Shown in pieces: positions 33,326 to 41,758 of a stretch of DNA of 64,000 nucleotides. The translations under genes were made by a program, and so were the position numbers. The DNA is taken from assembly GCA_016223165.1 (NCBI GenBank), contig JACRPO010000009.1, forward strand, positions 806,001-870,000, read 5' to 3'. Each line of letters starts with the position of its first letter. Positions within the stretch are counted from its first letter, which is position 1. The stretch is from Burkholderiales bacterium (GTDB taxonomy: Bacteria > Pseudomonadota > Gammaproteobacteria > Burkholderiales > Burkholderiaceae_C). A model generated the notes under the pieces. The model was not told where the DNA came from, made no database searches, and saw only the letters and a program-made list of their open reading frames with translations.

Positions 33326-34797
33326 ATCGGACGGCGCACCTTCCTGAACGCCAGCAGGTCGTAGTCCGACGTGCACACACCGGTGCCGGCGCACTCCACC
33401 ACCGCGTGCGCCAGCGAGCCGAGCCCGGCGCGCCAGTGCACGCGGCTCTTCAGCATCACGAAGCGCCTGGTCTCCGGCGCGATGCCCACGGCGGTGAACG
33501 CGGCCAGGTCGTGCGGTTCGGTGTGGTCGCTGATGACGGCGATCTGCACGCGGCCCGTGTCGAGCAGGGCGCTCGGGCCCATGTCGACCTGCTCGCCGCG
33601 CGCCATCGGCCCGCGGTTGCGGTAGCGGCCGTCACTGAGGAAGCGCACACGCCCGGTCACCGTGCGCGGCCGGCCGGCGAGTCCGATGGCCGGCATGTCG
33701 AGCTTGCCGCCGAGCGACAGCGTCACCTCGGCGCCGACGCCGGCGCGCATCATCTGCTGCACCGCCTGCGGGTCGCAGATCGCGAAGGCGGCCACGTCCT
33801 CGAGGCCGGCATCGAGGATGGCGCCGAGCACCGTCATCGTGTCCATCGTGCCGCCGCTGGCGCAGTTGTCACTGTGGTCGAGCAGCACGATGGGCCCGGT
33901 GTCGGCAGGTTTGCTCGCGGCCAGCGCCCGCGCGCGCGCCATCGACTCGGCGAGCGGTTCGATCCGGTAGACGAACTGCGCGCGCGCCGCCCAGGCCAGC
34001 GCCAGCAGCTCGTCGCACCAGCGGCGCGCGAGCGCCGGGTCGTTGTCGGTCACCACCACCGCCGAGAGGCCGGCGAAGCGGATGTCGGCATTCGGAAAGC
34101 CCACGAAGACGCTCGCGGCCAGCGCGCCCTCGGCCTCCATCTGCCTGCAGCGCGCCTGCAGCTCGCGGTTGGGCGAATCGGCGCTGCCCTGGCGCATCAC
34201 GTGCGGCAGCATCGCGTTGCGGCCCCAGGCCATCGTCGGCCGCGCCTGGCCGGCCAGCTGCGCCAGCACGGCGCGGCCGGCGCGCTGCCCGGTCTCATAC
34301 ATGTCGATGTGCGGGTAGGTCTGGTAGCCGGCGATGGCCGTGCTGTTGGCGCCCATCGCGTCGTACAGGTTGGTGTGCATGTCCAGCGCCACGCCGATCG
34401 GCACCTGCGGCCCGACGATGGCGCGCACGCGCCTGAGCAGCTCGCCTTCGCCGTCGTCGAAGCTCTGCGTCACCATGGCGCCGTGCAGGTCGAGCAGCAC
34501 GGCGTCGCAGCCCTTGGCCACCGCTGCGCAGATGCGGCCGGCGATGTGCTCGAAGGCGGCATCGTGCACCGGCCCGCTCGGCCAGGCGGCGGCCGCGATC
34601 GGCACGCTGTACTCGGCGCCGGCCTGCTCGGCGAGGTCGATGAAGGCGCCGATCGCCGAGCCCGTGTTGCGGTAGGCGGCCACCGCGGCCGCGCCTTCCG
34701 GCGGCACCTCGCCGCCGATGGCAAACCGCGACAGCGGCGTCGGCACCGGCGAGTAGGTGTTGGTCTCGTGCTTCATCTGCGCGATGACGAGCTTCAT
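33280..34797 (-). CDS. M81 family metallopeptidase (MlrC-like)
   Basis: A 505-residue relative of the protein at 23934. Metal-site motifs are MKHETNTYSPVP, VLLDLHGAMVTQ and VALDMHTNLYDAM; VLLDHSDNCASGGTMDTM begins the C-terminal domain. ATG 34797 follows AGGAG. It is divergent, across 112 bases, from an orphan ABC-type binding protein, and three amidases follow on the other strand; this suggests hydrolysis of an imported peptide or amide (inference). Confidence 0.9.
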   Translation of the reverse strand: MKLVIAQMKHETNTYSPVPTPLSRFAIGGEVPPEGAAAVAAYRNTGSAIGAFIDLAEQAGAEYSVPIAAAAWPSGPVHDAAFEHIAGRICAAVAKGCDAVLLDLHGAMVTQSFDDGEGELLRRVRAIVGPQVPIGVALDMHTNLYDAMGANSTAIAGYQTYPHIDMYETGQRAGRAVLAQLAGQARPTMAWGRNAMLPHVMRQGSADSPNRELQARCRQMEAEGALAASVFVGFPNADIRFAGLSAVVVTDNDPALARRWCDELLALAWAARAQFVYRIEPLAESMARARALAASKPADTGPIVLLDHSDNCASGGTMDTMTVLGAILDAGLEDVAAFAICDPQAVQQMMRAGVGAEVTLSLGGKLDMPAIGLAGRPRTVTGRVRFLSDGRYRNRGPMARGEQVDMGPSALLDTGRVQIAVISDHTEPHDLAAFTAVGIAPETRRFVMLKSRVHWRAGLGSLAHAVVECAGTGVCTSDYDLLAFRKVRRPIYPLDAAAERQGATT

Positions 34798-34909
34798 GTC
34801 GCAGTTCTCCTCAGGGGCGGCCCGATGATGCAGGAAGCGGCTGCGCAGCGTGCCGCGGCAGGCCGACAATGCGGGCCGTGCCGCGCCGCTGCGCTCCGAG
34901 GAGCCGCCG

Positions 34910-36046
34910 ATGAAGACCACCCTTGCCTGGCTGTGGGCCATCGCGCTGGGCGCCGCGTGGCCGCTGCATGGGCAGGCGCAGGCGCAGGCCGGCGTCACCG
35001 ACACCACCATCCTCATCGGCCGCAGCGCCGGCCTCACCGGCAGCCTGGCCGCGCGCATGAAGCCCGCCACCGAGGCGATGGAGGCCTACTTCGCCGCCGT
35101 CAACGCCGCCGGCGGCATCCATGGCCGGCGGTTGCGCCTCATCAGCGTCGACGACGGCAACGAGCCGCAGCGCGCTGCCGAGAACACGCGCCGCCTCGTC
35201 GACGAGGAGCGCGTCTTCGTGATGTTCGCCAACAGCGGCACGCCGCAGACGGTGGCGGCGATGAAGGTGCTGCAGGAGCGCGGCGTGCCGCTCATCGGCA
35301 CCACCTCGGGCGCCGACAGCGTGCAGGCGCACCACCCGCTGCTCTTCCACTACAAGGCGAGCTACGGGCAGGAGCTGGCACGCATCGCCACGCACCTGAA
35401 GACGATCGGCATCACGCGCGTTGCGCTCGTCTACAGCCCCGACCCCACGGGCCAGGAAGGCAGGGCCCTCGCCGAGGCGGCGCTGAAAGCGCAGGGCATC
35501 AACCCGCTCGCCGTCTCGTCCACCAAGCCCGAAGACGCCACCCGGCTGCTGGCCGGCTTCGCGAGCGCGCCGCCGCAGGCCGTGGTGCTCACCTCGCTGG
35601 CCGGGCCCGGCGCGGCCTTCTTCAAGCAGCTCGTGCAGCTGCCCGTGCCGCCGCAGGTCTTCACCTGGTCGGTGGCCGGGGTCGAGGCCATCCACAAGGA
35701 GGTCGGCGAGCGCATCCGCGGCCTCGTCGTCTCGCAGGTGTTTCCCTCGCCGCAGAGCCAGGTGTCGCGCCTGGCCGTCGAGTACCGCCAGCTGATGGAG
35801 GCCAACAAGCTCGGCAACGGCGGCTACCCGGGCATGGAGGGCTACGTGTCGGCGCGCATCCTCGTCGAGGGGCTCAGGCGCGCCGGCCGCGAGCTCACGC
35901 GCGAGCGGCTGGCCGAGGCGCTGCGCTCGCTGCGCGGCTTCGACCTCGGCAGCGGCGACCTCGTCACCTTCGGCCCCGGTGACCACATCGGGCGCAGCTT
36001 CGTCGAGCTGACGATGGTGGGCGCGAACGGCAAGTTCGTGCGCTGA
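34910..36046 (+). CDS. Branched-chain-amino-acid-type ABC substrate-binding protein
   Basis: A 378-residue periplasmic protein (Peripla_BP_6). Signal peptide to QAQAQA, then TTILIGRSAGLTGSLAARMK and GIHGRRLRLISVDDGNEPQRA, the characteristic start of LivJ-like receptors; HPLLFHYKASYGQELARIA and GMEGYVSARILVEGLRRAG follow. GAGGAG precedes ATG 34910. No ABC permease or ATPase genes lie in the window, so it is an orphan receptor. Its location facing the M81 gene and before an amidase hints at amide- or peptide-like ligands. Confidence 0.9.
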   Translation: MKTTLAWLWAIALGAAWPLHGQAQAQAGVTDTTILIGRSAGLTGSLAARMKPATEAMEAYFAAVNAAGGIHGRRLRLISVDDGNEPQRAAENTRRLVDEERVFVMFANSGTPQTVAAMKVLQERGVPLIGTTSGADSVQAHHPLLFHYKASYGQELARIATHLKTIGITRVALVYSPDPTGQEGRALAEAALKAQGINPLAVSSTKPEDATRLLAGFASAPPQAVVLTSLAGPGAAFFKQLVQLPVPPQVFTWSVAGVEAIHKEVGERIRGLVVSQVFPSPQSQVSRLAVEYRQLMEANKLGNGGYPGMEGYVSARILVEGLRRAGRELTRERLAEALRSLRGFDLGSGDLVTFGPGDHIGRSFVELTMVGANGKFVR

Positions 36047-36200
36047 ACGAGGGCGCGACGCACCGCACCTGGGCCGCGCCGCACGGTCATCGGAGCGCCG
36101 GGCCGCGGGTCGATCGATCGGGCACCCGATCGAGCTTCCAGCCGCGCGCTCAGCCTAGGGATCTCTAGGGCATTCCCCGCAGCGCGCGGCGCGGCCAGCG

Positions 36201-37796
36201 GTGAAGATCGTGCCCATGCCATCGACGCCTCCCCCCACCGGACCCGGCGCCCTGGCTGCCACGCCCGCAGTGCCCACAGTGGCCGCCGTGCCCGCGATGC
36301 CCGCAGTACCCATCGCGCCCGTCGCACGCCGCAAGGGCCCGACGACGACGACCAGCTTCGTCGGCGGCGAGATGCGCGCTCGCGCCACCGACCTCGCCGA
36401 CTTCAACGCCACCGATCTCGTGGTGCTGTATCACAGCCGCAGCCTCTCGCCGGTGGAGGCCACCAAGGCGGTGCTGGCGCGCATCGACAAGCTCAACCCG
36501 CGGCTCAACGCCTACTGCCACCTCGCGCCCGAGGCGGCGCTCGAAGCGGCGCGCGCCAGCGAAGAGCGCTGGATGCGCGGCGAGCCCCTCTCGGTGCTCG
36601 ACGGCGTGCCCGCCTCCATCAAGGACCTCATCCTCACCAAGGGCTGGCCGACGCTGCGCGGCAGCCACACCGTCGACCCCAACCAGCCCTGGGACGTCGA
36701 CGCCCCGGCCGCCGCGCGCCTGCGCGAAGGCGGCGTCGTGCTCGTCGGCAAGACCTGCACGCCCGAGTTCGGCTGCAAGGGCGAGACCAATTCGCCGAAG
36801 ACCGGTATCACGCGCAACCCGTGGAACCGCCTCAAGACACCCGGCGGCAGCTCCGGCGGCAGCGCCGCCGCGGTGGCCGCCGGCATGGCGCCGCTGTCCA
36901 TCGGCACCGACGGCGCCGGCAGCGTGCGCATCCCGGCCTCGTTCTGCGGCAACTTCGGCCTGAAGCCGAGCTTCGGGCGCGTGCCGGCGTACCCGCTCTC
37001 GCCCTTCGGCACCGTGGCCCACATCGGCCCGCACACGATGAGCGTGCGCGACGCGGCGCTGACGATGTCCCTCATCACGCGCCCCGATGCACGCGACTGG
37101 ACCAGCCTGCCTCCGGAGACGCCGCACGGCGCGCACGACTACAGCGTCGGCCTCGAGGACGGCATCGCCGGCCTGCGCGTGGCCTGGTCGCCGACACTCG
37201 GCTACGCGAACGTGCACCCCGAGGTCGCCGAGGCCTGCGCCAGCGCCGTGCAGCGGCTGGCCGAGCTCGGGGCCATCGTCGAGCAGCTCGACCCGGGCTT
37301 CGAGGATCCGCTCGAGATCACCACGGGCCTGTGGTTCGTCGGCGCCTGGACGCTGTGGAACACGCTCACGCGCGAGCAGCAGGCGAAGACCGACCCCGAC
37401 TTCGCCGCCGAGGCCGCGCTCGGCTCCAAGTACAGCGCGCTCGAGGTGCAGCGCCTCAACCTGAGGCGCGGCGCGCTCGGCTCGCACATGCGCCAGTTCA
37501 TGCAGGCATGGGACCTGCTGGTCACGCCCACCGTCGCCGTGCCGGCCTTCGACGCCAAGCCGGCCGGCCACCAGGACATGGACCCGCAGACGATGCTCGG
37601 CTGGACGCCTTTCAGCTACCCCTTCAACCTCACGCAGCAGCCGGCCTGCACGATCCCCTGCGGCATCACCAGCGACGGCCTGCCCATCGGCATCCAGTTC
37701 GTCGGCCCGATGTTCGGCGACGCACTCGTGCTGCGCGCCGCGCGCGCCTTCGAGAGCATGATGCCGATCCCGCGGCCCGAGGTGGCGCGGTTCTGA
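36201..37796 (+). CDS. Amidase-signature enzyme 1
   Basis: The catalytic Lys lies in PASIKDLI, the two serines in TPGGSSGGSAAAVAAG, and the C-terminus in LPIGIQFVGPMFGDALVL; together these make a complete amidase-signature fold that hydrolyses C-N amide bonds. The 531-codon form starts at GTG 36201 and begins with a Pro/Val/Ala stretch (residues ~21-40) encoded by 9-bp repeats with weaker GC bias. A start at ATG 36372 (MRARATDLADF) would give 474 residues, nearer the family norm. It follows the binding protein by 155 bases. Confidence 0.88.
   Translation: MKIVPMPSTPPPTGPGALAATPAVPTVAAVPAMPAVPIAPVARRKGPTTTTSFVGGEMRARATDLADFNATDLVVLYHSRSLSPVEATKAVLARIDKLNPRLNAYCHLAPEAALEAARASEERWMRGEPLSVLDGVPASIKDLILTKGWPTLRGSHTVDPNQPWDVDAPAAARLREGGVVLVGKTCTPEFGCKGETNSPKTGITRNPWNRLKTPGGSSGGSAAAVAAGMAPLSIGTDGAGSVRIPASFCGNFGLKPSFGRVPAYPLSPFGTVAHIGPHTMSVRDAALTMSLITRPDARDWTSLPPETPHGAHDYSVGLEDGIAGLRVAWSPTLGYANVHPEVAEACASAVQRLAELGAIVEQLDPGFEDPLEITTGLWFVGAWTLWNTLTREQQAKTDPDFAAEAALGSKYSALEVQRLNLRRGALGSHMRQFMQAWDLLVTPTVAVPAFDAKPAGHQDMDPQTMLGWTPFSYPFNLTQQPACTIPCGITSDGLPIGIQFVGPMFGDALVLRAARAFESMMPIPRPEVARF
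36263..36316. repeat. 9-bp tandem repeat at the amidase N-terminus
   Basis: Six 9-base units of consensus GCCCGCAGT (36263-36271, 36272-36280, ... 36299-36307) encode repeated Pro-Ala-Val. They sit upstream of the conserved amidase part and could be leader rather than coding sequence. Confidence 0.6.
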
Positions 37797-37805
37797 AGCC
37801 TTGCT

Positions 37806-37830
37806 CCCTCTCCCGCTGGGCGGGAGGGGG
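37806..37830. terminator. Strong GC hairpin (REP-like) between convergent genes
   Basis: CCCTCTCCCGC (37806-37816), a TGG loop and GCGGGAGGGGG (37820-37830) form an 11-pair stem with one mismatch, followed by TTGGGGTGAGGG. This CCCTCTCCC/GGGAGAGGGTTGGGGTGAGGG arrangement is a common dispersed repeat in GC-rich Proteobacteria and probably ends both the amidase and the GGDEF-EAL transcripts. Confidence 0.6.
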
Positions 37831-37873
37831 TTGGGGTGAGGGTGGTGGGCGGGGCGAGGGAGAAGGTGCGAAC

Positions 37874-40060
37874 TCAGAGCGGCATCGGCATCGTCTTCGC
37901 GTTGCACACCAGGTGCATCGGCTCGGTGGCCACGTCGTCCAGCGGCACCGACTGCGTCTGGATGTCTTCGAGCTCCGGCCGCGGCGGCTGCAGCAACGCC
38001 AGGTGCGATGTGCCATCGTGGCTCAGCCGCTCGGGCGGCGCGGGCCGGCCGAGCAGGAAGCCCTGGATCTCGTCGCAACCCAGCCGGCGCAGCTGCTCGA
38101 GCTGCGGCCCCGTCTCCACGCCCTCGGCATTGACGCGGATGCCCATCGAGTGCGCGAGCGTGATGATCGAGCGCACGATGAGCGCCACGCGCTCGTCGTC
38201 GCCCAGCCCCTGCGTGAAGGCGCGGTCGATCTTGATCTTGTCGAACGGGAAGCGCCACAGGTAGGCCAGGCTCGAGTAGCCGGTGCCGAAGTCGTCCATC
38301 GCGATCTGCACGCCCATCTTCGCCAGCGCCGTCAGCGTGCGCAGGGCGTCGTCGGTGTGGCTGAGCAGCAGCGACTCGGTGATCTCCAGCACCAGGCGCC
38401 GCGCCGGCAGCGCGGTGGCCTTCAGCGCAGCGGCCACCACCTCGACGAGATCGCGCTCGCCGTGGAACTGCGCCGCCGAGAGGTTGACCGACACCGTCAG
38501 CGGCGCCGGCCAGCCGGCGGCCTCCTTGCAGGCGCGCCGCAGTCCCCATTCGCCGAGGCCCTCGATGAGGCCGGTTTCCTCGGCCAGCGCGATGAATTCG
38601 GTGGGCGGCACGGCGCCGCGCTGCGGGTGGTGCCAGCGCATCAGGGCCTCGTAGCCGAGCAGCGTGCGCCCGTCGGCTCGGAACAGCGGCTGGAAGTGCA
38701 TGCTCACCACCTCGTCCTTCAGGGCCTGGCGCAGGTCGCGCGCGAGGTTGCGGCGGTCGGCCAGGCGCTGGTCGAGCCCGGCGTCGTAGAAGCTGAAGCG
38801 GCCGCGCCCGCCGCTCTTGGCGCGGTACACCGCGACGTCGGCCTTGTGCATCAGGTCGGCCACGGTGCCGGCGTCGACGCCGAAGCGCGCCGCGCCGACG
38901 CTGGCGCCGGCGCTCACGCGCTGGCCGCCCACCTCGTAGGGCAGGGCCAGCGCCTCGACGATGCGCGCGGCCAGGCGCTCCACGTCGTCCGGCCCGAGCA
39001 CGGCGCTTTGCAGCACCGCGAATTCGTCGCCGCCCAGGCGCGCCACCAGGTCGCCGTGACGCAGCAGGCCGCGCAGCCGCTCGGTGGCCGCGCACAGCAC
39101 GGTGTCGCCGGCGACGTGGCCGAGCGAGTCGTTCACGTCCTTGAAGCGGTCGAGGTCGATGCAGAGCACCGCGAAGCCGGGGCCGCCCTTCTCGTGCCGC
39201 CACGCCGCGCGCTGCAGCGCCTGGTGGAAGCTGGTCCGGTTGAGCGCCCCGGAGAGCACGTCGTGCTCGGCGAGGTAGCGCAGGCGCTCGGCGGCGCGGC
39301 GGCGCTCGGCCTGCCGCTGCCACACCTGCGCGGCCAGCACGCCGCCCAGCAGCATCAGCAGCCCGGCCACCACCGCGCCGACGCGCAGGAAGGCTGAGCG
39401 CACGCGCGCTGCCGTCGCCGTCTGGTCGACATAGACCTCGACGACGCCGACCACCTGCCGGCCTTGCAGCACCGGCACGTAGGCCTCGACGAAGACCTCG
39501 GGCCGGTCGGGCTTGCCGCGGCCGCTCTTGGTCTCGATGAAGTTGGCGCCGCCAAGCACGATGGCCGCGACGCGGTCGTTGCCGCGGTGCTGGCTGAGGC
39601 TCGTGGCGCGGCTGGGGCCGAGCGGGTCGGCGTGGTCGAGGTCATCGGAGACGAGGATCTGCCGGCCCTCGCGGTCGAAGAGCTTGAAGCGGAAGACCTC
39701 GCCCATGCGGCGCAGGCGGGCGAGCTGCTCGCGCGTGTCGCTCCTCAGGCCGCGCCCTTCGAAGAGGTCGCGCAGCCCCGGCGTCACCTCGTCCACGTAG
39801 TGGGCATAGCCCACGGCTGCCGCCTCGGCGTCGTTCTCGAGCAGGCGCGTCGACGTGTACTGGATGAGCACCCCCGCCAGCGCCACCGTCAGCGTGCCGG
39901 CCAACGACCAGCCGAACGCCGCCGCCAGCCGCTGCGCCGGCCGGCGCCGCGAAGAGCGTGCACGGCGAGGCGCGGCCGCCCCCGCCGCATCGTGGCCGGA
40001 GGCAGCGGAAGCAGAGGAGCCAGGAGAGGAAGGGAGGAGAGGTGGTGGAGCTGCTGGCAT
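37874..40060 (-). CDS. Membrane GGDEF-EAL cyclic-di-GMP protein
   Basis: A 728-residue protein. After a low-complexity N-terminus, helix 1 (FGWSLAGTLTVALAGVLIQY) and helix 2 (VGAVVAGLLMLLGGVLAAQV) bracket a periplasmic sensor of about 150 residues. The GGDEF domain keeps RLGGDEFAVL with an RHGD inhibitory site five residues before it, so diguanylate cyclase activity is plausible. The EAL domain keeps GYEALMRWHH, DDFGTGYSSL and NAEGVET, so phosphodiesterase activity is plausible too. ATG 40060 has no clear ribosome site. It lies between amidase genes but its role is probably independent. Confidence 0.9.
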   Translation of the reverse strand: MPAAPPPLLPSSPGSSASAASGHDAAGAAAPRRARSSRRRPAQRLAAAFGWSLAGTLTVALAGVLIQYTSTRLLENDAEAAAVGYAHYVDEVTPGLRDLFEGRGLRSDTREQLARLRRMGEVFRFKLFDREGRQILVSDDLDHADPLGPSRATSLSQHRGNDRVAAIVLGGANFIETKSGRGKPDRPEVFVEAYVPVLQGRQVVGVVEVYVDQTATAARVRSAFLRVGAVVAGLLMLLGGVLAAQVWQRQAERRRAAERLRYLAEHDVLSGALNRTSFHQALQRAAWRHEKGGPGFAVLCIDLDRFKDVNDSLGHVAGDTVLCAATERLRGLLRHGDLVARLGGDEFAVLQSAVLGPDDVERLAARIVEALALPYEVGGQRVSAGASVGAARFGVDAGTVADLMHKADVAVYRAKSGGRGRFSFYDAGLDQRLADRRNLARDLRQALKDEVVSMHFQPLFRADGRTLLGYEALMRWHHPQRGAVPPTEFIALAEETGLIEGLGEWGLRRACKEAAGWPAPLTVSVNLSAAQFHGERDLVEVVAAALKATALPARRLVLEITESLLLSHTDDALRTLTALAKMGVQIAMDDFGTGYSSLAYLWRFPFDKIKIDRAFTQGLGDDERVALIVRSIITLAHSMGIRVNAEGVETGPQLEQLRRLGCDEIQGFLLGRPAPPERLSHDGTSHLALLQPPRPELEDIQTQSVPLDDVATEPMHLVCNAKTMPMPL

Positions 40061-40252
40061 GGTCGATTTCCGCGCACAGGTGCCGGCCGTTGTGCCGGCC
40101 GTCGGCCGGGCGTTCCGCTTCAACCGTTGTCGGCGCCGCCTCACTCGACTTGAGCACGGGATGCACCGCGGCACCCCGCCCGGGGCGCCGGCCGCCTCGC
40201 ATCCTGTAAAAGGCGAGAACTCCGACCGGCATACCTGCCAGGACCCGTGCGC

Positions 40253-41758
40253 ATGCCCGACATCGCCTTCCTGCCCGCCCACGAGCTCGCGCGCCGCCTG
40301 CGCCGCCGCGAGCTCGGCTCGCTCGAGCTGCTCGAGCACTACCTCGCCCGCATCGGCCGCCTGAACCCGAAGGTCAACGCCGTGATCGCACTCGACGCCG
40401 AGCGCGCCCGCGAACGCGCCCGCGCGGCCGACGACGCGCTCGCCCGCGGCGAAGGGCAGGTGTGGGGCCCGCTGCACGGCCTGCCGATGACGGTGAAGGA
40501 GTCGTTCAACGTCGCCGGCCTGCCCACCACCTACGGCTATCCGGCCTTTGCCGACAGCCGCGCCAAGGACGACGCCATCACGGTGCAGCGGCTCAAGGCG
40601 GCCGGCGCGGTGATCTTCGGCAAGACCAACGTGCCGGTGGCGCTGGCCGACTGGCAGAGCTTCAACCCGGTGTACGGCACCACGAGCAATCCGTGGGACC
40701 TGGCGCGCACGCCCGGCGGCAGTTCGGGCGGCAGCGCCGCCGCGCTGGCCGCGGGCCTCACCGGTCTCGAGCTCGGCAGCGACATCGGCGCTTCCATCCG
40801 CAACCCCGCGCACTACTGCGGCGTGTGGGGCCTGAAGCCGACCTGGGGCGTGGTGCCGCAGGCCGGGCACGAGCTGACGCCGGTGCCCTGCGCCGACAAC
40901 ATCGACATCGCCGCCGTCGGCCCGCTGGCGCGCAGCGCCTTCGACCTGACGTTGGCGATGGACGTGCTGTGCCAGCCGCTCAGCACCTGCACGCCGACGG
41001 GCCGCGTGCCGCTCGCCTGGCCCACGCGCGGCACGCCGCCCCGGCGCTGCCGCGTCGCCATCGTCAGCGATGATGCGGAGGCGCGCGTCGACGCGCCGCT
41101 GCGCGAGGCGCTGGCGCGGCTGGCGGACTTCCTGCGCCGCGAAGGCGTGCACGTCGACGAGCAGGCGCGCCCTGTGGACAGCGCCGAGGCGCACGCCGTC
41201 TACCTGCACCTGCTGCGCGCCGCCACCGGCGCGCGCTTCGACGACGCCGACTACGCCGCCGCGCAGGCGCGCGCGCCGCGCTACGCCGCCGGCGACACGA
41301 GCTACCCGGCGCGCATGGACCGTGGCACCACCACCGGCCACCGCGAGTGGGTGCAGATGGACCAGCGGCGCGACCGCCTGCGCCTGCAGTGGGCGGCGTT
41401 CTTCGAGCGCTTCGACCTGCTCATCTGCCCCACCGCCACCACGCCCGCCTTCGTGCAGAACCAGCAGGGCCAACGCTGGGAGCGCCTGATCCCCGTGCGC
41501 GCGGCCGACGGCCGCACGCTGCAGCAGCCGACCACCGACGCGCTCTTCTGGGCCGGCTATCCGGGCCTCGTCGGCCTGCCGGCCTGCGCGGTGCCGCTGG
41601 AGCTGGCGCGCGAAGACTCGGGCGGTGCGCCGCGCCTGCCCGTGGGCGCGCAGATCGTCGGCCCGGCCTACGGCGACATGGACGTGCTCGCCTTCGCGCG
41701 CTGGCTCGAAAGCGAGTACCGCAGCTTCGAGCCGCCGGCGCTCGCCCGGGCGGCATGA
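40253..41758 (+). CDS. Amidase-signature enzyme 2
   Basis: A 501-residue amidase. Catalytic Lys is in LPMTVKESFNVAG, the serines in TPGGSSGGSAAALAAG; ASIRNPAHYCGVWGLKPTWG follows. The sequence is full length without an odd N-terminus. GTG 40247 is a possible alternative start. Its stop overlaps the next amidase start (ATGA), so both are produced from one transcript. Substrate is unknown; an aryl or acyl amide is usual for the family. Confidence 0.92.
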   Translation: MPDIAFLPAHELARRLRRRELGSLELLEHYLARIGRLNPKVNAVIALDAERARERARAADDALARGEGQVWGPLHGLPMTVKESFNVAGLPTTYGYPAFADSRAKDDAITVQRLKAAGAVIFGKTNVPVALADWQSFNPVYGTTSNPWDLARTPGGSSGGSAAALAAGLTGLELGSDIGASIRNPAHYCGVWGLKPTWGVVPQAGHELTPVPCADNIDIAAVGPLARSAFDLTLAMDVLCQPLSTCTPTGRVPLAWPTRGTPPRRCRVAIVSDDAEARVDAPLREALARLADFLRREGVHVDEQARPVDSAEAHAVYLHLLRAATGARFDDADYAAAQARAPRYAAGDTSYPARMDRGTTTGHREWVQMDQRRDRLRLQWAAFFERFDLLICPTATTPAFVQNQQGQRWERLIPVRAADGRTLQQPTTDALFWAGYPGLVGLPACAVPLELAREDSGGAPRLPVGAQIVGPAYGDMDVLAFARWLESEYRSFEPPALARAA